From an uncultured Mesonia sp. (GTDB lineage Bacteria > Bacteroidota > Bacteroidia > Flavobacteriales > Flavobacteriaceae), in contig CATQIB010000022.1 in assembly GCA_958296185.1 (NCBI GenBank), positions 1 to 64,000 of the forward strand: a stretch of DNA of 64,000 nt. Reading direction: 5' to 3'. A program made the position numbers and the translations under genes. Positions 6,500-15,307 of this stretch are shown piece by piece (the first letter of the stretch is position 1; each line of letters begins with the position of its first letter). The notes beneath the pieces are model-generated. The model saw only the letters and a program-made list of their open reading frames with translations, ran no database searches and was not told the DNA's origin.

Positions 6500-8754
6500 A
6501 AGAGAATAAGATAAAAGACGGTTTATATCAAATACGTCCTGCGGGAAGACACATCATTACCATTGGTAGGGACTTAATTAAAGATAAATATGCTGCAATT
6601 GTCGAATTAGTAAAGAATTCTTACGATGCTGATTCACGAAATTGCAAAGTTTCTTTACTTCCATTTAAAAAAACTATCATTGAAAAAGGTGAAGAGATAA
6701 AACAAACAGGAATCAAAGTCATAATTAAGGATGAAGGACACGGTATGACCTTTGAAACAGTTACAGAAAAATGGATGGTTCCATCTACTGATGACAAATT
6801 AAATAGAGGCGTGAGTCCAAAAGGCAGAATAATGCAAGGAAAGAAAGGGATAGGAAGATATTCTGCATCTATGATTGGTGATGATATGGTACTACAAACC
6901 ATTGATGAAAGCGGTGAACTCACAACATTATATCTTATTTGGGAACATTTTGAAAATGCTAAATATTTAAGTGACGTTGATGTCCTCATTGAGAATTACA
7001 AAACAAATGAATCAAGTGGTACAGAAATAATTATAGTAGGAGATGAAAAACATTTAGAAGAATGGTCTGCAAAGCAAATACAAAACTTAAAATTTGAATT
7101 AAAGAAATTAATTCCACCAATCGAAAAAGATGAAGATGAGAAGACAGCTTCTGAAGGTATTAAGAAATTCGAGATTCAACTTGAAATAGGTGACTTTCCT
7201 TTTGGTGAAGGATATGCTAATTATACTGAAATAATAGAACCATATCCACTATTTGAACTTTTTGATTACAGAATTTCAGGAACAGTTGATAATGAAGGTG
7301 TAGCCAATTTAAAGTTTGAAAACAATCGAATTAAAAATGCACCAAATGAGATATTGCCGTCATTTGAAATACCATTGAACATTGAATCCGATGATGATAT
7401 AACAAAAGGAAAATATTGTGGAAATGTAAAATTCGATTTTCGTGTTTTTGATAGAGACCCAAATTCGATTGATGGCTTAATTGAAAGAGGTTTAAAAGAC
7501 CCAACTACTGGAAACTATGTTGGAAGAAGAGAAGCTAGAATAATACTAGACAAATTTAATGGTATAGGAGTATATAGAAATGGATTTAGAATTCGTCCAT
7601 TGGGTGATGCTGGTTTCGATTGGTTATTGCTTGACAAACAAAGAGTTCAAAACCCATCTTTAAAAGTTGGGAGTGACCAAGTTATTGGCTTTATTCATAT
7701 TGAATCAGAAGATAAATCTGGATTGATTGAAAAAAGTGCTAGAGACGGTTTAAAAGAAAATTCACAATATGCTGGATTAATCCAAATCGCTAAAAGTGTT
7801 CTAAAAGAATTAGAAAACAGAAGGTTTGCATATCGTCAAAGTGTTGGGCTGGGTCGAAACAATAGAGATATAAACGAGAAAATAAAACGTCTTTATAATT
7901 TTCAAGATTTACACGAAAAAATTAATAAAGAACTTGATACACTTGGTGTTGAAAAGGCCAAACGAGACGGCATTAATAAGTTAATTTCTGATAAAGAAAA
8001 GAAAAACAACAAGATTGCTGATGAGCTAAAGCAAGTTATTGCCCTATATCAAGGTCAGGCAACTGTTGGTAAGATTGTAAATGTTGTCTTGCACGAGGGA
8101 AGAAAGCCTTTAGGTTATTTTAAAAATCAAATTCCTTTAATTAAAGAATGGAGTGAGGAATTAGAAAATGAATTCAGTCAAGATTTACTGGGTAAAATTT
8201 TAAACAGACTTTCAGTCATTGATGAGCAAGGTAAAATCTTTATCGATTTGTTCGGAAAGTTAGACCCGTTATCGGCTAAAAAAAGAACTAGAAAGAAAGA
8301 TTTTAATATTAGACAAGTTATAGAAAATGTAAAAGACGTATTTTTCTCAGAGTTAAACTCTCAAAATGTTGATTTTGAAATAGATTGTGATATAAACTTG
8401 ACAGCTTTAGGTTGGAAAGAAGATTTTTATATTGTTTTTACAAATCTAGTTGATAATAGTCTTTATTGGTTTCAAAACATTACAGATAGAGAAAAAAGAA
8501 TATCCTTTAAAGTTTATGAGGAAGAGGAAGATGATTTATTAATTATCGAATATAGAGATAATGGTCCTGGTATTGATGAACACCTAATTGAAAGTGAAGT
8601 GATTTTTGAGCCTGAATTTAGTAATAAAACAGGAGGAGGAACTGAATTAGGATTAGCGATTGCTGGTGAAGCCATAGATAGAAATGATGGTGAATTGAAA
8701 GCCATTTATTCAGAGGCAGGTGCATTTTTTAAAATCGAAGTAAAGTTACAATAA
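6493..8754 (+). CDS. Double-GHKL ATPase: MORC/MutL-like N-terminus joined to a histidine-kinase-like C-terminus
   Basis: A 753-residue soluble protein with two separate GHKL ATP-binding modules. The first has the N box ELVKNSYDAD (38-47), the G1 box DEGHGM (80-85) and the lid GKKGIGRYSA (116-125), as in MutL, Hsp90 and prokaryotic MORC/paraMORC proteins. An S5-like fold follows, with VYRNGFRIRPLG and SARDGLKE at about 360-422. After a charged coiled-coil region (455-515) comes a DHp-like helix with VVLHEGRKPL (His534 in an H-E-x-R-x-P H-box). A second kinase-type ATPase has TNLVDNSLYW (650-659), DNGPGI (689-694) and GGGTELGLAI (714-723). No sensor domain or membrane segment is visible. Genes on both sides (methyltransferase and receiver protein) suggest that it couples DNA-linked ATPase state changes to phosphorylation of the receiver. 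Confidence 0.9.
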   Translation: MLEENKIKDGLYQIRPAGRHIITIGRDLIKDKYAAIVELVKNSYDADSRNCKVSLLPFKKTIIEKGEEIKQTGIKVIIKDEGHGMTFETVTEKWMVPSTDDKLNRGVSPKGRIMQGKKGIGRYSASMIGDDMVLQTIDESGELTTLYLIWEHFENAKYLSDVDVLIENYKTNESSGTEIIIVGDEKHLEEWSAKQIQNLKFELKKLIPPIEKDEDEKTASEGIKKFEIQLEIGDFPFGEGYANYTEIIEPYPLFELFDYRISGTVDNEGVANLKFENNRIKNAPNEILPSFEIPLNIESDDDITKGKYCGNVKFDFRVFDRDPNSIDGLIERGLKDPTTGNYVGRREARIILDKFNGIGVYRNGFRIRPLGDAGFDWLLLDKQRVQNPSLKVGSDQVIGFIHIESEDKSGLIEKSARDGLKENSQYAGLIQIAKSVLKELENRRFAYRQSVGLGRNNRDINEKIKRLYNFQDLHEKINKELDTLGVEKAKRDGINKLISDKEKKNNKIADELKQVIALYQGQATVGKIVNVVLHEGRKPLGYFKNQIPLIKEWSEELENEFSQDLLGKILNRLSVIDEQGKIFIDLFGKLDPLSAKKRTRKKDFNIRQVIENVKDVFFSELNSQNVDFEIDCDINLTALGWKEDFYIVFTNLVDNSLYWFQNITDREKRISFKVYEEEEDDLLIIEYRDNGPGIDEHLIESEVIFEPEFSNKTGGGTELGLAIAGEAIDRNDGELKAIYSEAGAFFKIEVKLQ

Positions 8755-8761
8755 GAACAAT

Positions 8762-9847
8762 ATGAATTTACTAATAGTTGAAGACGACAAAGCGACAATT
8801 CAGTCCTATATTGATAATATAGAATCATTTAACAAAACCTCTGAAATACAAATTGAGCCAGAAGTAAAAGAAAACTTGTCAGATGCTAAAAAATCACTCA
8901 TTAGTCCAAATTATGATGCTGCAATAATAGACTTAAAATTATCGTCAACTTCAGGTGATTTGGAAGGTTTAGAAATTGTTGCAGACATTCAAAACAAATT
9001 AAGATTTCCGATTTTTATAGTGTCAGGTAGTTTAGGTCAAGTTGAACAAGAGGAAAATGCTTTTTTAAAAAAACGTTCCAGAGATGGCAGCTTCAAAGAT
9101 ATTTTAACTGAAATATTAAACATTCATAAAACTGGAGTAACAAAAATTTTAGGTAAAAAAGGTACTATAGAGAATTACTTAAATTCAATTTTTTGGAATC
9201 ATATGTCCAACTCAATGGATTTATGGGTGAACGACACAACAAGAACCGCTTTAGAAAAAGAAAAATCACTTCTTCGTTATACTTTGCTACATATGCAAGA
9301 ATATATAGATGAGGAATTAGAAAAATATCATCCAAGTGAGTTTTATATAACTAAACCAATTAAGAAAAATCTTTTTACTGGAGATATTATTACGTTGAAA
9401 AAAAATAGATTTTTAATACTTACACCATCTTGTGATATTGTGCTTCGCAAACACGGAAATAGAAATGCGGATTTCATTTTATTTTGTAAAATTAGACCAC
9501 TTCAAGGTATAGTAGAAAACTATAATCTTCTAAATCACGATACATCACCTAACAATTCTAATAGAAAAAGATTGATTGGCTTTTTTGAAAATAAAAAACA
9601 GAAATATCATTTCATCCCTAAAGCAGAAGGAATTGAACCAGGTCTCATAGATTTTCAAGAAAAATTAACCATATCTAGCAATGAAGTAGATGAATTATTG
9701 AAAGCGAGAAAAATAGATAGAATAGCAACTATTTCTCAACCTTTTTTGAAAGATATAATTTCTAGATATTCAAATTATTATTCCAGACAAGGTTCGCCTG
9801 ATTTTGATTCGAATGAGATTTATAGTTCAATTTTTAAGCCCGAATAA
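8762..9847 (+). CDS. Response-regulator receiver protein with an unrecognised C-terminal domain
   Basis: A 361-residue protein. Residues 1-110 form a receiver domain: the acidic pocket Glu7/Asp8/Asp9 (IVEDD), phospho-acceptor Asp57 (IIDLKL), the switch Ser88 (IVSGS) and Lys103/Lys104. It should accept phosphate from the H-box kinase encoded 7 bp upstream. Residues about 125-361 match no DNA-binding output domain that I recognise. A notable segment is GDIITLKKNRFLILTPSCDI, followed by an aspartate, asparagine and histidine-rich stretch. Being the last gene of the module, this could be its effector, but I see no nuclease signature. The stop codon is one base before repeat a copy 2. Confidence 0.88.
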   Translation: MNLLIVEDDKATIQSYIDNIESFNKTSEIQIEPEVKENLSDAKKSLISPNYDAAIIDLKLSSTSGDLEGLEIVADIQNKLRFPIFIVSGSLGQVEQEENAFLKKRSRDGSFKDILTEILNIHKTGVTKILGKKGTIENYLNSIFWNHMSNSMDLWVNDTTRTALEKEKSLLRYTLLHMQEYIDEELEKYHPSEFYITKPIKKNLFTGDIITLKKNRFLILTPSCDIVLRKHGNRNADFILFCKIRPLQGIVENYNLLNHDTSPNNSNRKRLIGFFENKKQKYHFIPKAEGIEPGLIDFQEKLTISSNEVDELLKARKIDRIATISQPFLKDIISRYSNYYSRQGSPDFDSNEIYSSIFKPE

Positions 9848-9848
9848 T

Positions 9849-9906
9849 GTTCAAGCATATTGCAACCCTCATACCTGGGGTTGCAAAAAAGCTTTCACGC
9901 CAACGC
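9849..9906 (-). repeat. Dispersed palindromic repeat a, copy 2
   Basis: Read on the minus strand it shows GCGTTGGCGTGAAAGC, a hairpin (TTGCAACCC with GGGTTGCAA, 9860-9868 and 9878-9886), then ATGCTTGAAC. The same order occurs at 54327-54392. It begins one base after the receiver-protein stop codon and closes the four-gene module on the right. Confidence 0.75.
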
Positions 9907-9941
9907 TAGCAAGTTTGCGAACAAAAGCCAGTGTACAACAA

Positions 9942-9974
9942 TTGTAGGCTTCCCCAAAAAAAGTAAGCCTACAA
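9942..9974. repeat. Hairpin upstream of the lipoprotein gene
   Basis: TTGTAGGCTT and AAGCCTACAA (9942-9951 and 9965-9974) form a perfect 10-bp stem with an A-rich loop, 15 bp before the next start codon. It may be a terminator for leftward transcription or a leader structure. There is no T run on the plus strand. Confidence 0.4.
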
Positions 9975-9989
9975 GTTTGCAATAATATA

Positions 9990-10697
9990 ATGATGAAAAG
10001 AGCTTTACTATTTTTTAAAAGTTTTTTATTATTGGTAGGGTGCGCACCGCGCTTAAAAACCATTATCGAATACCGTAAAATCGGTAATACACTAAAGAAA
10101 ACAAAGAGCGCTGAGTTTGATAGAGCGGGCAATAAATTAATCGAAAGAAATTTTGGGCAGCCGCGTAGCAATCGGAAGGTTCAATATACTTATAAGAACA
10201 GGCTAAAAATGAAGGAGGTCAGTTGTGATTATTTCGCTAAGCAAGACACCTGCGTTGTACGTCAGATTGTGCTTTATCAATATAAACCCGAGAAAGACTT
10301 ACGGATTGAAACTATTTACGAACCCGATTCCGCAGTCCGTTTAGTCCGAAAATATTATAAAAAGGACGATTTAATGGTTATTAGAACTAGTACTTGGGAG
10401 ATGTTTCCAAGCAAAAATCCAGATCCAAAAAAGGCGATGAAATTTATCGATTCTGTATTTTATGATGCTCAAGGGCGAGAGTCAAAAAGAATACATTATA
10501 ATGAAAACTTCAAAAGACCTTGGATAGAGCATTACACGTATACAAAGAATGGCTATTGGGTAAAAATCACTGGGACCAAGAAAAACACAAATAGGTTTAA
10601 TAAATATCAACCCGTGCCTAAAGCACTTAAAAAACAAAAAATCGATTTTAAATTTAAAGATACAAGTCGATACACCTATCAATTAGACTATTATTAA
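9990..10697 (+). CDS. Predicted lipoprotein, unknown function
   Basis: A 235-residue protein with a short basic start, a hydrophobic segment and the lipobox LLVGC (acylated Cys18), so it is probably anchored in a membrane facing the periplasm. The mature part is rich in Lys, Tyr and aromatic residues and contains repeated YxYK-type strands (VQYTYKN, YQYKPEKD, HYTYTKNGYW), resembling the toxin/wall-associated beta-strand repeats seen in Bacteroidota lipoproteins. No catalytic motif is recognised. Two ATGs are adjacent (9990 and 9993); either may be used. Confidence 0.7.
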   Translation: MMKRALLFFKSFLLLVGCAPRLKTIIEYRKIGNTLKKTKSAEFDRAGNKLIERNFGQPRSNRKVQYTYKNRLKMKEVSCDYFAKQDTCVVRQIVLYQYKPEKDLRIETIYEPDSAVRLVRKYYKKDDLMVIRTSTWEMFPSKNPDPKKAMKFIDSVFYDAQGRESKRIHYNENFKRPWIEHYTYTKNGYWVKITGTKKNTNRFNKYQPVPKALKKQKIDFKFKDTSRYTYQLDYY

Positions 10698-10761
10698 ATC
10701 AGTATTCTATTTGTAAACTGCTTGCTCAAATTTGTTGTCTTTAAAAATTACGCTATGAATT

Positions 10762-11052
10762 ATGCCTAAAACTAAAAAAAGACCATCCCGAAAAACCATC
10801 AAAACTAATAGTATTGCACCGGCTACAGGACTCATGGTCTTACTGTTGATTAAATTTGAAATCTTAGGATACCTTTATCTCAATCTTGGTTTTGGCGGTT
10901 TTTTCTCTTGGTTACTAACTTGTGTTTTGTGCTTTTGCATTATTTTAATTGCGTTTTTTCTTAGTTATCGTATTGCTTCAGGTTTACGGATTTATATGTG
11001 GTTAGCCGCTGGGGTATTAAATACAATAATAGCCTTTTGGCTGTATGCGTGA
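10762..11052 (+). CDS. Small membrane protein, three predicted helices
   Basis: A 96-residue protein with a very basic N-terminus (PKTKKRPSRKTIK) and three hydrophobic segments, at about residues 24-44, 46-69 and 74-95. The positive-inside rule puts the N-terminus in the cytoplasm. No family is recognised. It follows the lipoprotein by 64 bp and could be co-transcribed with it. Confidence 0.6.
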   Translation: MPKTKKRPSRKTIKTNSIAPATGLMVLLLIKFEILGYLYLNLGFGGFFSWLLTCVLCFCIILIAFFLSYRIASGLRIYMWLAAGVLNTIIAFWLYA

Positions 11053-11144
11053 ATGTTTATTGAATTCCAGAAGCAAATACAATAATCTCCTAAAAGTTTA
11101 AAGGATACTTTAGGCTGGTTTTTTATGGATAGATCTCCGCCGCT

Positions 11145-11399
11145 TTGTGTATAATCAAAATACTGTTACCTTTAGGGGATTGGAATCTCTTTTTTAAAAA
11201 TTTCTATAGGATGCTAAAAACGCTAGCGCTAGTTATTATTTTCATTAGTACAGTACTTATACTTGTTAATTTTTTGACGGCTCAAGCCTTTAACCTTAGG
11301 TTTTGGTTAGATGTTTTGCCACAAGTTTTTGTTATTGCCGGCATGTGCTGCGTACTAAAGGTGCAACATTATCGAAACCAAAAAAAGGAGAAACCATAA
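11145..11399 (+). CDS. Small membrane protein, two predicted helices
   Basis: An 84-residue reading frame with hydrophobic segments at about 27-46 and 56-72 and a basic tail (RNQKKEKP). The start at 11145 gives an atypical N-terminus. The internal ATG at 11211 (MLKTLALVIIF) may be the real start, giving 62 residues. The family is not recognised. Confidence 0.45.
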   Translation: MCIIKILLPLGDWNLFFKNFYRMLKTLALVIIFISTVLILVNFLTAQAFNLRFWLDVLPQVFVIAGMCCVLKVQHYRNQKKEKP

Positions 11400-11440
11400 A
11401 GGCTTTGCGTTCATCTTTCACTTAAATTTGCTGTTTTATA

Positions 11441-11797
11441 ATGTCTTTTACTAATTTTTATATACGGTTTTCTCCACATTATTAATTATATGTTCAGCAA
11501 CGCGATCAGCTTGTTTTTGAGGCAATTTTACAAGAAAACAATATCGATTTTTATAGCAACCTAAAAGAACAAGCTTTTTTAGACACGGGTATTCGGTATT
11601 TTTTGCGGGAAGCAGACCGGTCTAAAATTGATGCATTGTTAATTAAACACCAACTTATCGCTCAGATAGAATCGCATAATATGCCCGATTTTACTTCTCA
11701 CAAAAAAATAATGATGGTTTACCTTTTGGTCGCTTTGATTGTGGTTTTACTAATGTTAGCGGTTATAGTATTTGACGTTATTAGAAGCTGGTCGTAA
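11441..11797 (+). pseudogene. DUF2007-like signal-transducing protein gene with an in-frame stop
   Basis: From the ATG at 11441 the frame reads MSFTNFYIRFSPHY, meets TAA at 11483-11485, then continues in the same frame (LYVQQRDQLVFEAILQENNI) to a C-terminal membrane helix near 11700-11785. The two parts look like one protein: a short alpha/beta domain of the DUF2007 type and a single-span anchor. Changing the TAA to CAA would restore it. It may be a recent nonsense mutation. A short product could start at the TTG at 11603, but that would lack most of the domain. Confidence 0.55.
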
Positions 11798-11876
11798 AAC
11801 TATTTTTCTAGTGCTAAAAAATAGTGGTGCAAATGGGATTACTAGTAACTTGCGCGGATATAATTCTTGTTTTTCA

Positions 11877-11990
11877 GCGTGAGGGGTAGAGCGGCATATT
11901 TAAGCTCTTAAAAGTGTTGCACACTTTTAAAGCGAGTAGCGATAACCCGACTTTTGTAAGAGGCCTTGCCGAAAGCCAAAAGGAACGCCC
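11877..11990 (-). repeat. Dispersed repeat b, copy 1 (diverged)
   Basis: Read on the minus strand it starts GGGCGTTCC, contains GGGTTATCGC and a central self-complementary stretch (CTTTTAAAG and its surroundings), and ends near CCCCTCACGC. This matches the plan of the copies at 27715, 55679 and 56784. It lies between the accessory island and the ndk promoter. Confidence 0.55.
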
Positions 11991-12034
11991 AGATAAACGC
12001 CATTAGCCAGAGGTAAGTACCTCAATAAGTTTGT

Positions 12035-12064
12035 TTGCAGAATCGTAAGAAAAGATTACTTTTG
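12035..12064 (+). promoter_or_regulatory. Promoter of ndk
   Basis: TTG at 12035-12037, a 19-bp spacer and TACTTTTG at 12057-12064 form an exact Bacteroidota-type promoter, 22 bp before the start codon. Confidence 0.65.
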
Positions 12065-12086
12065 CAGCAAATTAAAAATAAAATCC

Positions 12087-12506
12087 ATGGCAGGAAACAG
12101 AACATTTACCATGATTAAGCCAGATGCTGTAAAAAACGGGCATATTGGTGCAATATTAGAACAAATCAACGCTTCTGGTTTTAGAATTGTTGCAATGAAA
12201 TTAACGCAAATGACCAAGCGTGATGCCGAAACTTTTTACGGTGTACATAGCGAGCGTCCATTTTTTGGTGAGTTGGTTGAGTTTATGACTAGCGGACCTA
12301 TTGTTGCGGCTATTTTAGAGAAAGATAACGCAGTAGAAGATTTTAGAACGCTTATTGGTGCAACCAATCCAGCCGAGGCTGCAGAAGGTACTATAAGAAA
12401 GAAATATGCTACTTCAATTGGTGAAAACGCAGTTCACGGTAGTGATAGCGATGAGAATGCCAAAATTGAAGGCGATTTTCATTTTGCTGGCAGAGAAATG
12501 TTTTAA
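12087..12506 (+). CDS. ndk: Nucleoside diphosphate kinase
   Basis: A 139-residue enzyme that transfers the terminal phosphate from ATP to other nucleoside diphosphates through a phosphohistidine. It has the [11 protein letters not shown] start (residues 8-18), the [11 protein letters not shown] segment (50-60), the GATNPAEA loop and the active-site NAVHGSDS motif with His117. Length and order are typical of bacterial Ndk. It is transcribed alone, with its own promoter just upstream and a bidirectional terminator downstream. Confidence 0.98.
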   Translation: MAGNRTFTMIKPDAVKNGHIGAILEQINASGFRIVAMKLTQMTKRDAETFYGVHSERPFFGELVEFMTSGPIVAAILEKDNAVEDFRTLIGATNPAEAAEGTIRKKYATSIGENAVHGSDSDENAKIEGDFHFAGREMF

Positions 12507-12549
12507 TGGCTTGCCTTTAAAATAACTGCTAAGCTTTATAGCTTATTGA

Positions 12550-12581
12550 AAACCCAAAAAAGTTTGTTTTTTGGGTTTTTT
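12550..12581. terminator. Bidirectional terminator between ndk and the DUF721 gene
   Basis: A 12-bp perfect stem (AAACCCAAAAAA with TTTTTTGGGTTT) has an A run on one side and a T run on the other. It serves the convergent transcripts of ndk and the recF operon. Confidence 0.85.
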
Positions 12582-12583
12582 TA

Positions 12584-12877
12584 TTAGCGCAAAATCAGCT
12601 TTTTGATTAAATCTTGTCCTAAAGATTCATTAAGCATGCGTATGATTTTTTCTTTTCCGTAGCTGAGTTCTTCCCGTAACACAGAGGAGCTCAAACTTAC
12701 AATGAGTGTGTCTTCTTTTAACCGAATAGTATTGGTGTATTTTTTTATCGCTGGTCCCATTTGGCTGTACCATACTTCTTTTACATTCACGTGGTTGAGG
12801 CCTTGATCTAATTTATTTTCTTTTACAAAGGCTTTTAACACGCTGCCAATGTCTTGCTCTTCACTATTTCTCGCCAT
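12584..12877 (-). CDS. DUF721 (DciA-like) protein
   Basis: A 97-residue protein from MARNSEEQ, with the GSVLKAFVKENKL start, the EVWYSQMGPAIKKYTNTIRL centre and the LIVSLSSSVLREELSY strand-helix that mark the DUF721 family. Related proteins (DciA) act near the replicative helicase in other bacteria, which fits its place next to recF. An upstream ATG five codons earlier (12892) is possible, but it would lengthen the overlap with the preceding lipoprotein gene. Last gene of the recF-lipoprotein-DUF721 operon. Confidence 0.85.
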   Translation of the reverse strand: MARNSEEQDIGSVLKAFVKENKLDQGLNHVNVKEVWYSQMGPAIKKYTNTIRLKEDTLIVSLSSSVLREELSYGKEKIIRMLNESLGQDLIKKLILR

Positions 12878-13304
12878 AATCGTATCCTTCAAATTTTTTA
12901 TAGGTGTAAATAATACCTTGGGGGTTGCGTACTTTAAACTGCTCGGGTTCTACCTGCAGTAGGGTTTCTTGCCAAGAATCTTGTGAAGTGCTGTAGTGTA
13001 ATACTAGACTGTCTCCTTGTTGTAGTACTTTTATAGCTTCTTGCACGCCATTTGATTGGTAGCCGCCGGTAAATTGCGGACGGGTTTTTTGCCGAAAGCC
13101 TTCGCCGTTTTCTAACTCGATATAATCTACGTTTTCATTAAACTTAAACGCAACTATTTGTCCGTTGGGTTTTTTAACCTCTTCGATTTCCCAATAGCCA
13201 TTGAGCATTTGCGTGTCTTCTAGTTTTGGTTGATGGCTGCAGGCCAAAAGCACCCAAGACATAACCAAGTATAGACTGTATTTTAGCGTTTTTTTTAAAA
13301 TCAT
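12864..13304 (-). CDS. Lipocalin-like lipoprotein
   Basis: A 146-residue protein with a signal peptide and the lipobox VLLAC (acylated Cys near residue 22). The mature part starts with [16 protein letters not shown], typical of small Bacteroidota lipocalin-type lipoproteins whose beta-barrel begins with a Gly-x-Trp motif. Ligand unknown. Its start overlaps the end of recF by 4 nt, so it is in the recF operon, between recF and the DUF721 gene. Confidence 0.75.
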   Translation of the reverse strand: MILKKTLKYSLYLVMSWVLLACSHQPKLEDTQMLNGYWEIEEVKKPNGQIVAFKFNENVDYIELENGEGFRQKTRPQFTGGYQSNGVQEAIKVLQQGDSLVLHYSTSQDSWQETLLQVEPEQFKVRNPQGIIYTYKKFEGYDYGEK

Positions 13305-14380
13305 AACTTAATTATTTTATAATCTGATGCGTATTTCTTGACTACCTCTTCTGTTCGCTGGGCGTGGGTATCGCTTATAAACAATTGGCCTAAATTGCCT
13401 TGGGTTACCCATTGTACAATTTGCCCCACACGCTCCTCGTCTAATTTGTCAAAAACATCGTCGAGCAAAAGTATGGGTTTTACCCCAGTATGTTGTTGTA
13501 AAAAGTCATATTGTGCCAATTTTAAAGCTATAAGATACGATTTTTGCTGGCCTTGGCTGCCAAATTTCTTTACGGAATAGTTTTTTATTTTAAAACTTAA
13601 ATCGTCTTTATGCGTTCCTGCTCCCGTGTATTGGCGTTGTAGGTCTTTTTGTAAATAGCTATCGAATAAGGCAAGCAGACTTTCTTCTTTTAACTGACTG
13701 CGGTAATGTAAATCTACGGCTTCTTTTCCTTTACTGATGTGATGGTAACGGTCTTTAAAAATAGGGGTGAAAACCGAAAGGAATTCGCTGCGCTTTTGAA
13801 AAATTGACTCGGCCAGCGGACTCAGCTGTTCATTGTAAACACTCAGAGTTTCTTGATCGTAATGTTGGTTGGCGGCAAAATATTTAAGTAAGGAGTTGCG
13901 CTGACTCAGCAGCTTGTTGTAAGCCAATAAATCGTTGAGGTAGGTTTTGTCGCTTTGCGCAATGATGCCATCGATGAATTTACGGCGAATCTCGCTACCT
14001 TCGGTAATCAAGTCCCTATCGGCTGGTGAAATAATCACCACGGGAATAAGCCCAATATGCTCACTGAATTTATCGTAATTTTTTGCATTGCGTTTAATTA
14101 CCTTTTTCTGTCCTTTCTTAGCGCTTACCACAATATGTTCTTTGCGCTCAAGGCGCTCAAATTCACCCTCAATCACAAAAAAGTCTTTTTTATGTTTGAT
14201 GTTTTGACTGGTTACCGGATTAAAGTAACTTTTGCCATAAGCCAAATGATAGATGCTATCTAGGGTGTTGGTTTTTCCTACGCCGTTAAAACCCACAAAA
14301 CAATTTATACGCGGATTAAATTCAAAATCTTCTTGCTCAAAGTTTTTGTAATTGACCAAAGCGAGTTTCTTTAAAATCAT
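13301..14380 (-). CDS. recF: DNA replication and repair protein RecF
   Basis: A 359-residue SMC-like ATPase that helps load RecA at gapped DNA. Walker A is [11 protein letters not shown] (residues 30-40), the ABC-like signature is FGSQGQQKS, and Walker B is [17 protein letters not shown], followed by the D-loop. The N-terminal LALVNYKNF segment is characteristic of RecF. It is the first gene of a three-gene operon and is transcribed divergently from the TPR protein gene, with 140 bp of AT-rich promoter DNA between them. Confidence 0.97.
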   Translation of the reverse strand: MILKKLALVNYKNFEQEDFEFNPRINCFVGFNGVGKTNTLDSIYHLAYGKSYFNPVTSQNIKHKKDFFVIEGEFERLERKEHIVVSAKKGQKKVIKRNAKNYDKFSEHIGLIPVVIISPADRDLITEGSEIRRKFIDGIIAQSDKTYLNDLLAYNKLLSQRNSLLKYFAANQHYDQETLSVYNEQLSPLAESIFQKRSEFLSVFTPIFKDRYHHISKGKEAVDLHYRSQLKEESLLALFDSYLQKDLQRQYTGAGTHKDDLSFKIKNYSVKKFGSQGQQKSYLIALKLAQYDFLQQHTGVKPILLLDDVFDKLDEERVGQIVQWVTQGNLGQLFISDTHAQRTEEVVKKYASDYKIIKL

Positions 14381-14492
14381 AAGATAGGCTGTACTATATG
14401 CTTAAACGTAAAAAAGTTTAAAAGTACGAAGTAACTAGGAAAGCCAATTAAAAAATACAAATAAATTCTCTTTTTTATATCAATAAAAATTA

Positions 14493-14500
14493 TATTTTTG
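14493..14500 (+). promoter_or_regulatory. Probable -7 box for the TPR-ribH operon
   Basis: TATTTTTG matches TAnnTTTG and lies 20 bp before the start codon. No good TTG -33 box is visible at the usual distance, so confidence is limited. Confidence 0.4.
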
Positions 14501-14520
14501 CGCTTAATTAACTATTATTT

Positions 14521-15303
14521 ATGGCAACTTACAAAAAGAGAGGATATAAGCCTAAGGCTAAAAAAGAAAGCGATGCAGTTGAAGAGAATTTTAACGAAGA
14601 GGAATCTACAACCGCAGAAGTATTTAATAACCTAGACGAGGGAGCCAATAAAACCGAAGAGTGGGTTTCTGAAAACCAAAAGCCAATTTTAATAGGAATT
14701 GGAGTAGTGGTGGTTGCTGTTTTGGGTTACTTAGCATTTACAAAGTTTGTACAAGAGCCAAAAGAATTAGATGCGGCCAATGATATTGCACAAGCGCAAA
14801 TTTACTTTGAAGACGCTTTAGACGCTTCGGGTAAAGCCCAAGATAGTTTGTACAACCTGGCTTTACAGGGAGGAAACGGTAAATTTGGTTTACTGGATGT
14901 TATTGATAGTTACGGAAGTACAGCTACAGGAAATTTAGCACATTATTATGCGGGTATTGCTTATTTGAATACAGGAGAGTATAAAGAAGCAATCAATCAT
15001 TTAGAGCAATTCTCAAGCGATGATGAGATTATAGCTCCTTTGGCTAAAGGTGCCATTGGTGATGCCTTTATGCAATTGAACCAGCCTGAAGAAGCCTTAG
15101 ATTATTATGAAAAGGCAGCGAAATTACGTAAAAATGAGTTTACGACGCCTAAGTTTTTACTAAAGGCAGCCATTACAGCCTTAGAATTAAAAGACGGGGC
15201 GAAAGCCGAAAAATATTTAAATCAAATTGATGCAGAATATCAAGATTCTGCAGAAGCTAGCGAAGTGGCCATTTATTTAGGTCAAGCTAAAGCAATGCAA
15301 TAA
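14521..15303 (+). CDS. TPR protein with one membrane anchor (YfgM-like)
   Basis: A 260-residue protein. A charged cytoplasmic N-terminus (about 1-55) is followed by one membrane helix (ILIGIGVVVVAVLGYLAF, about 58-76) and a periplasmic part with tetratricopeptide repeats (LAHYYAGIAYLNTGEYKEAI, GDAFMQLNQPEEALDYYEKA). The layout matches YfgM-type ancillary factors of protein translocation; the exact role here is inferred. The ribH start codon is 4 bp after its stop, and this pairing is common in flavobacteria. Confidence 0.88.
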   Translation: MATYKKRGYKPKAKKESDAVEENFNEEESTTAEVFNNLDEGANKTEEWVSENQKPILIGIGVVVVAVLGYLAFTKFVQEPKELDAANDIAQAQIYFEDALDASGKAQDSLYNLALQGGNGKFGLLDVIDSYGSTATGNLAHYYAGIAYLNTGEYKEAINHLEQFSSDDEIIAPLAKGAIGDAFMQLNQPEEALDYYEKAAKLRKNEFTTPKFLLKAAITALELKDGAKAEKYLNQIDAEYQDSAEASEVAIYLGQAKAMQ

Positions 15304-15307
15304 TTAT

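Noticed and set aside
4509-9847. The methyltransferase at 5267 as the certain partner of the HpaII-type remnant
   Set aside because: They are separated by repeat a and a promoter, and the target recognition domain cannot be read here. Kept only as a possibility.
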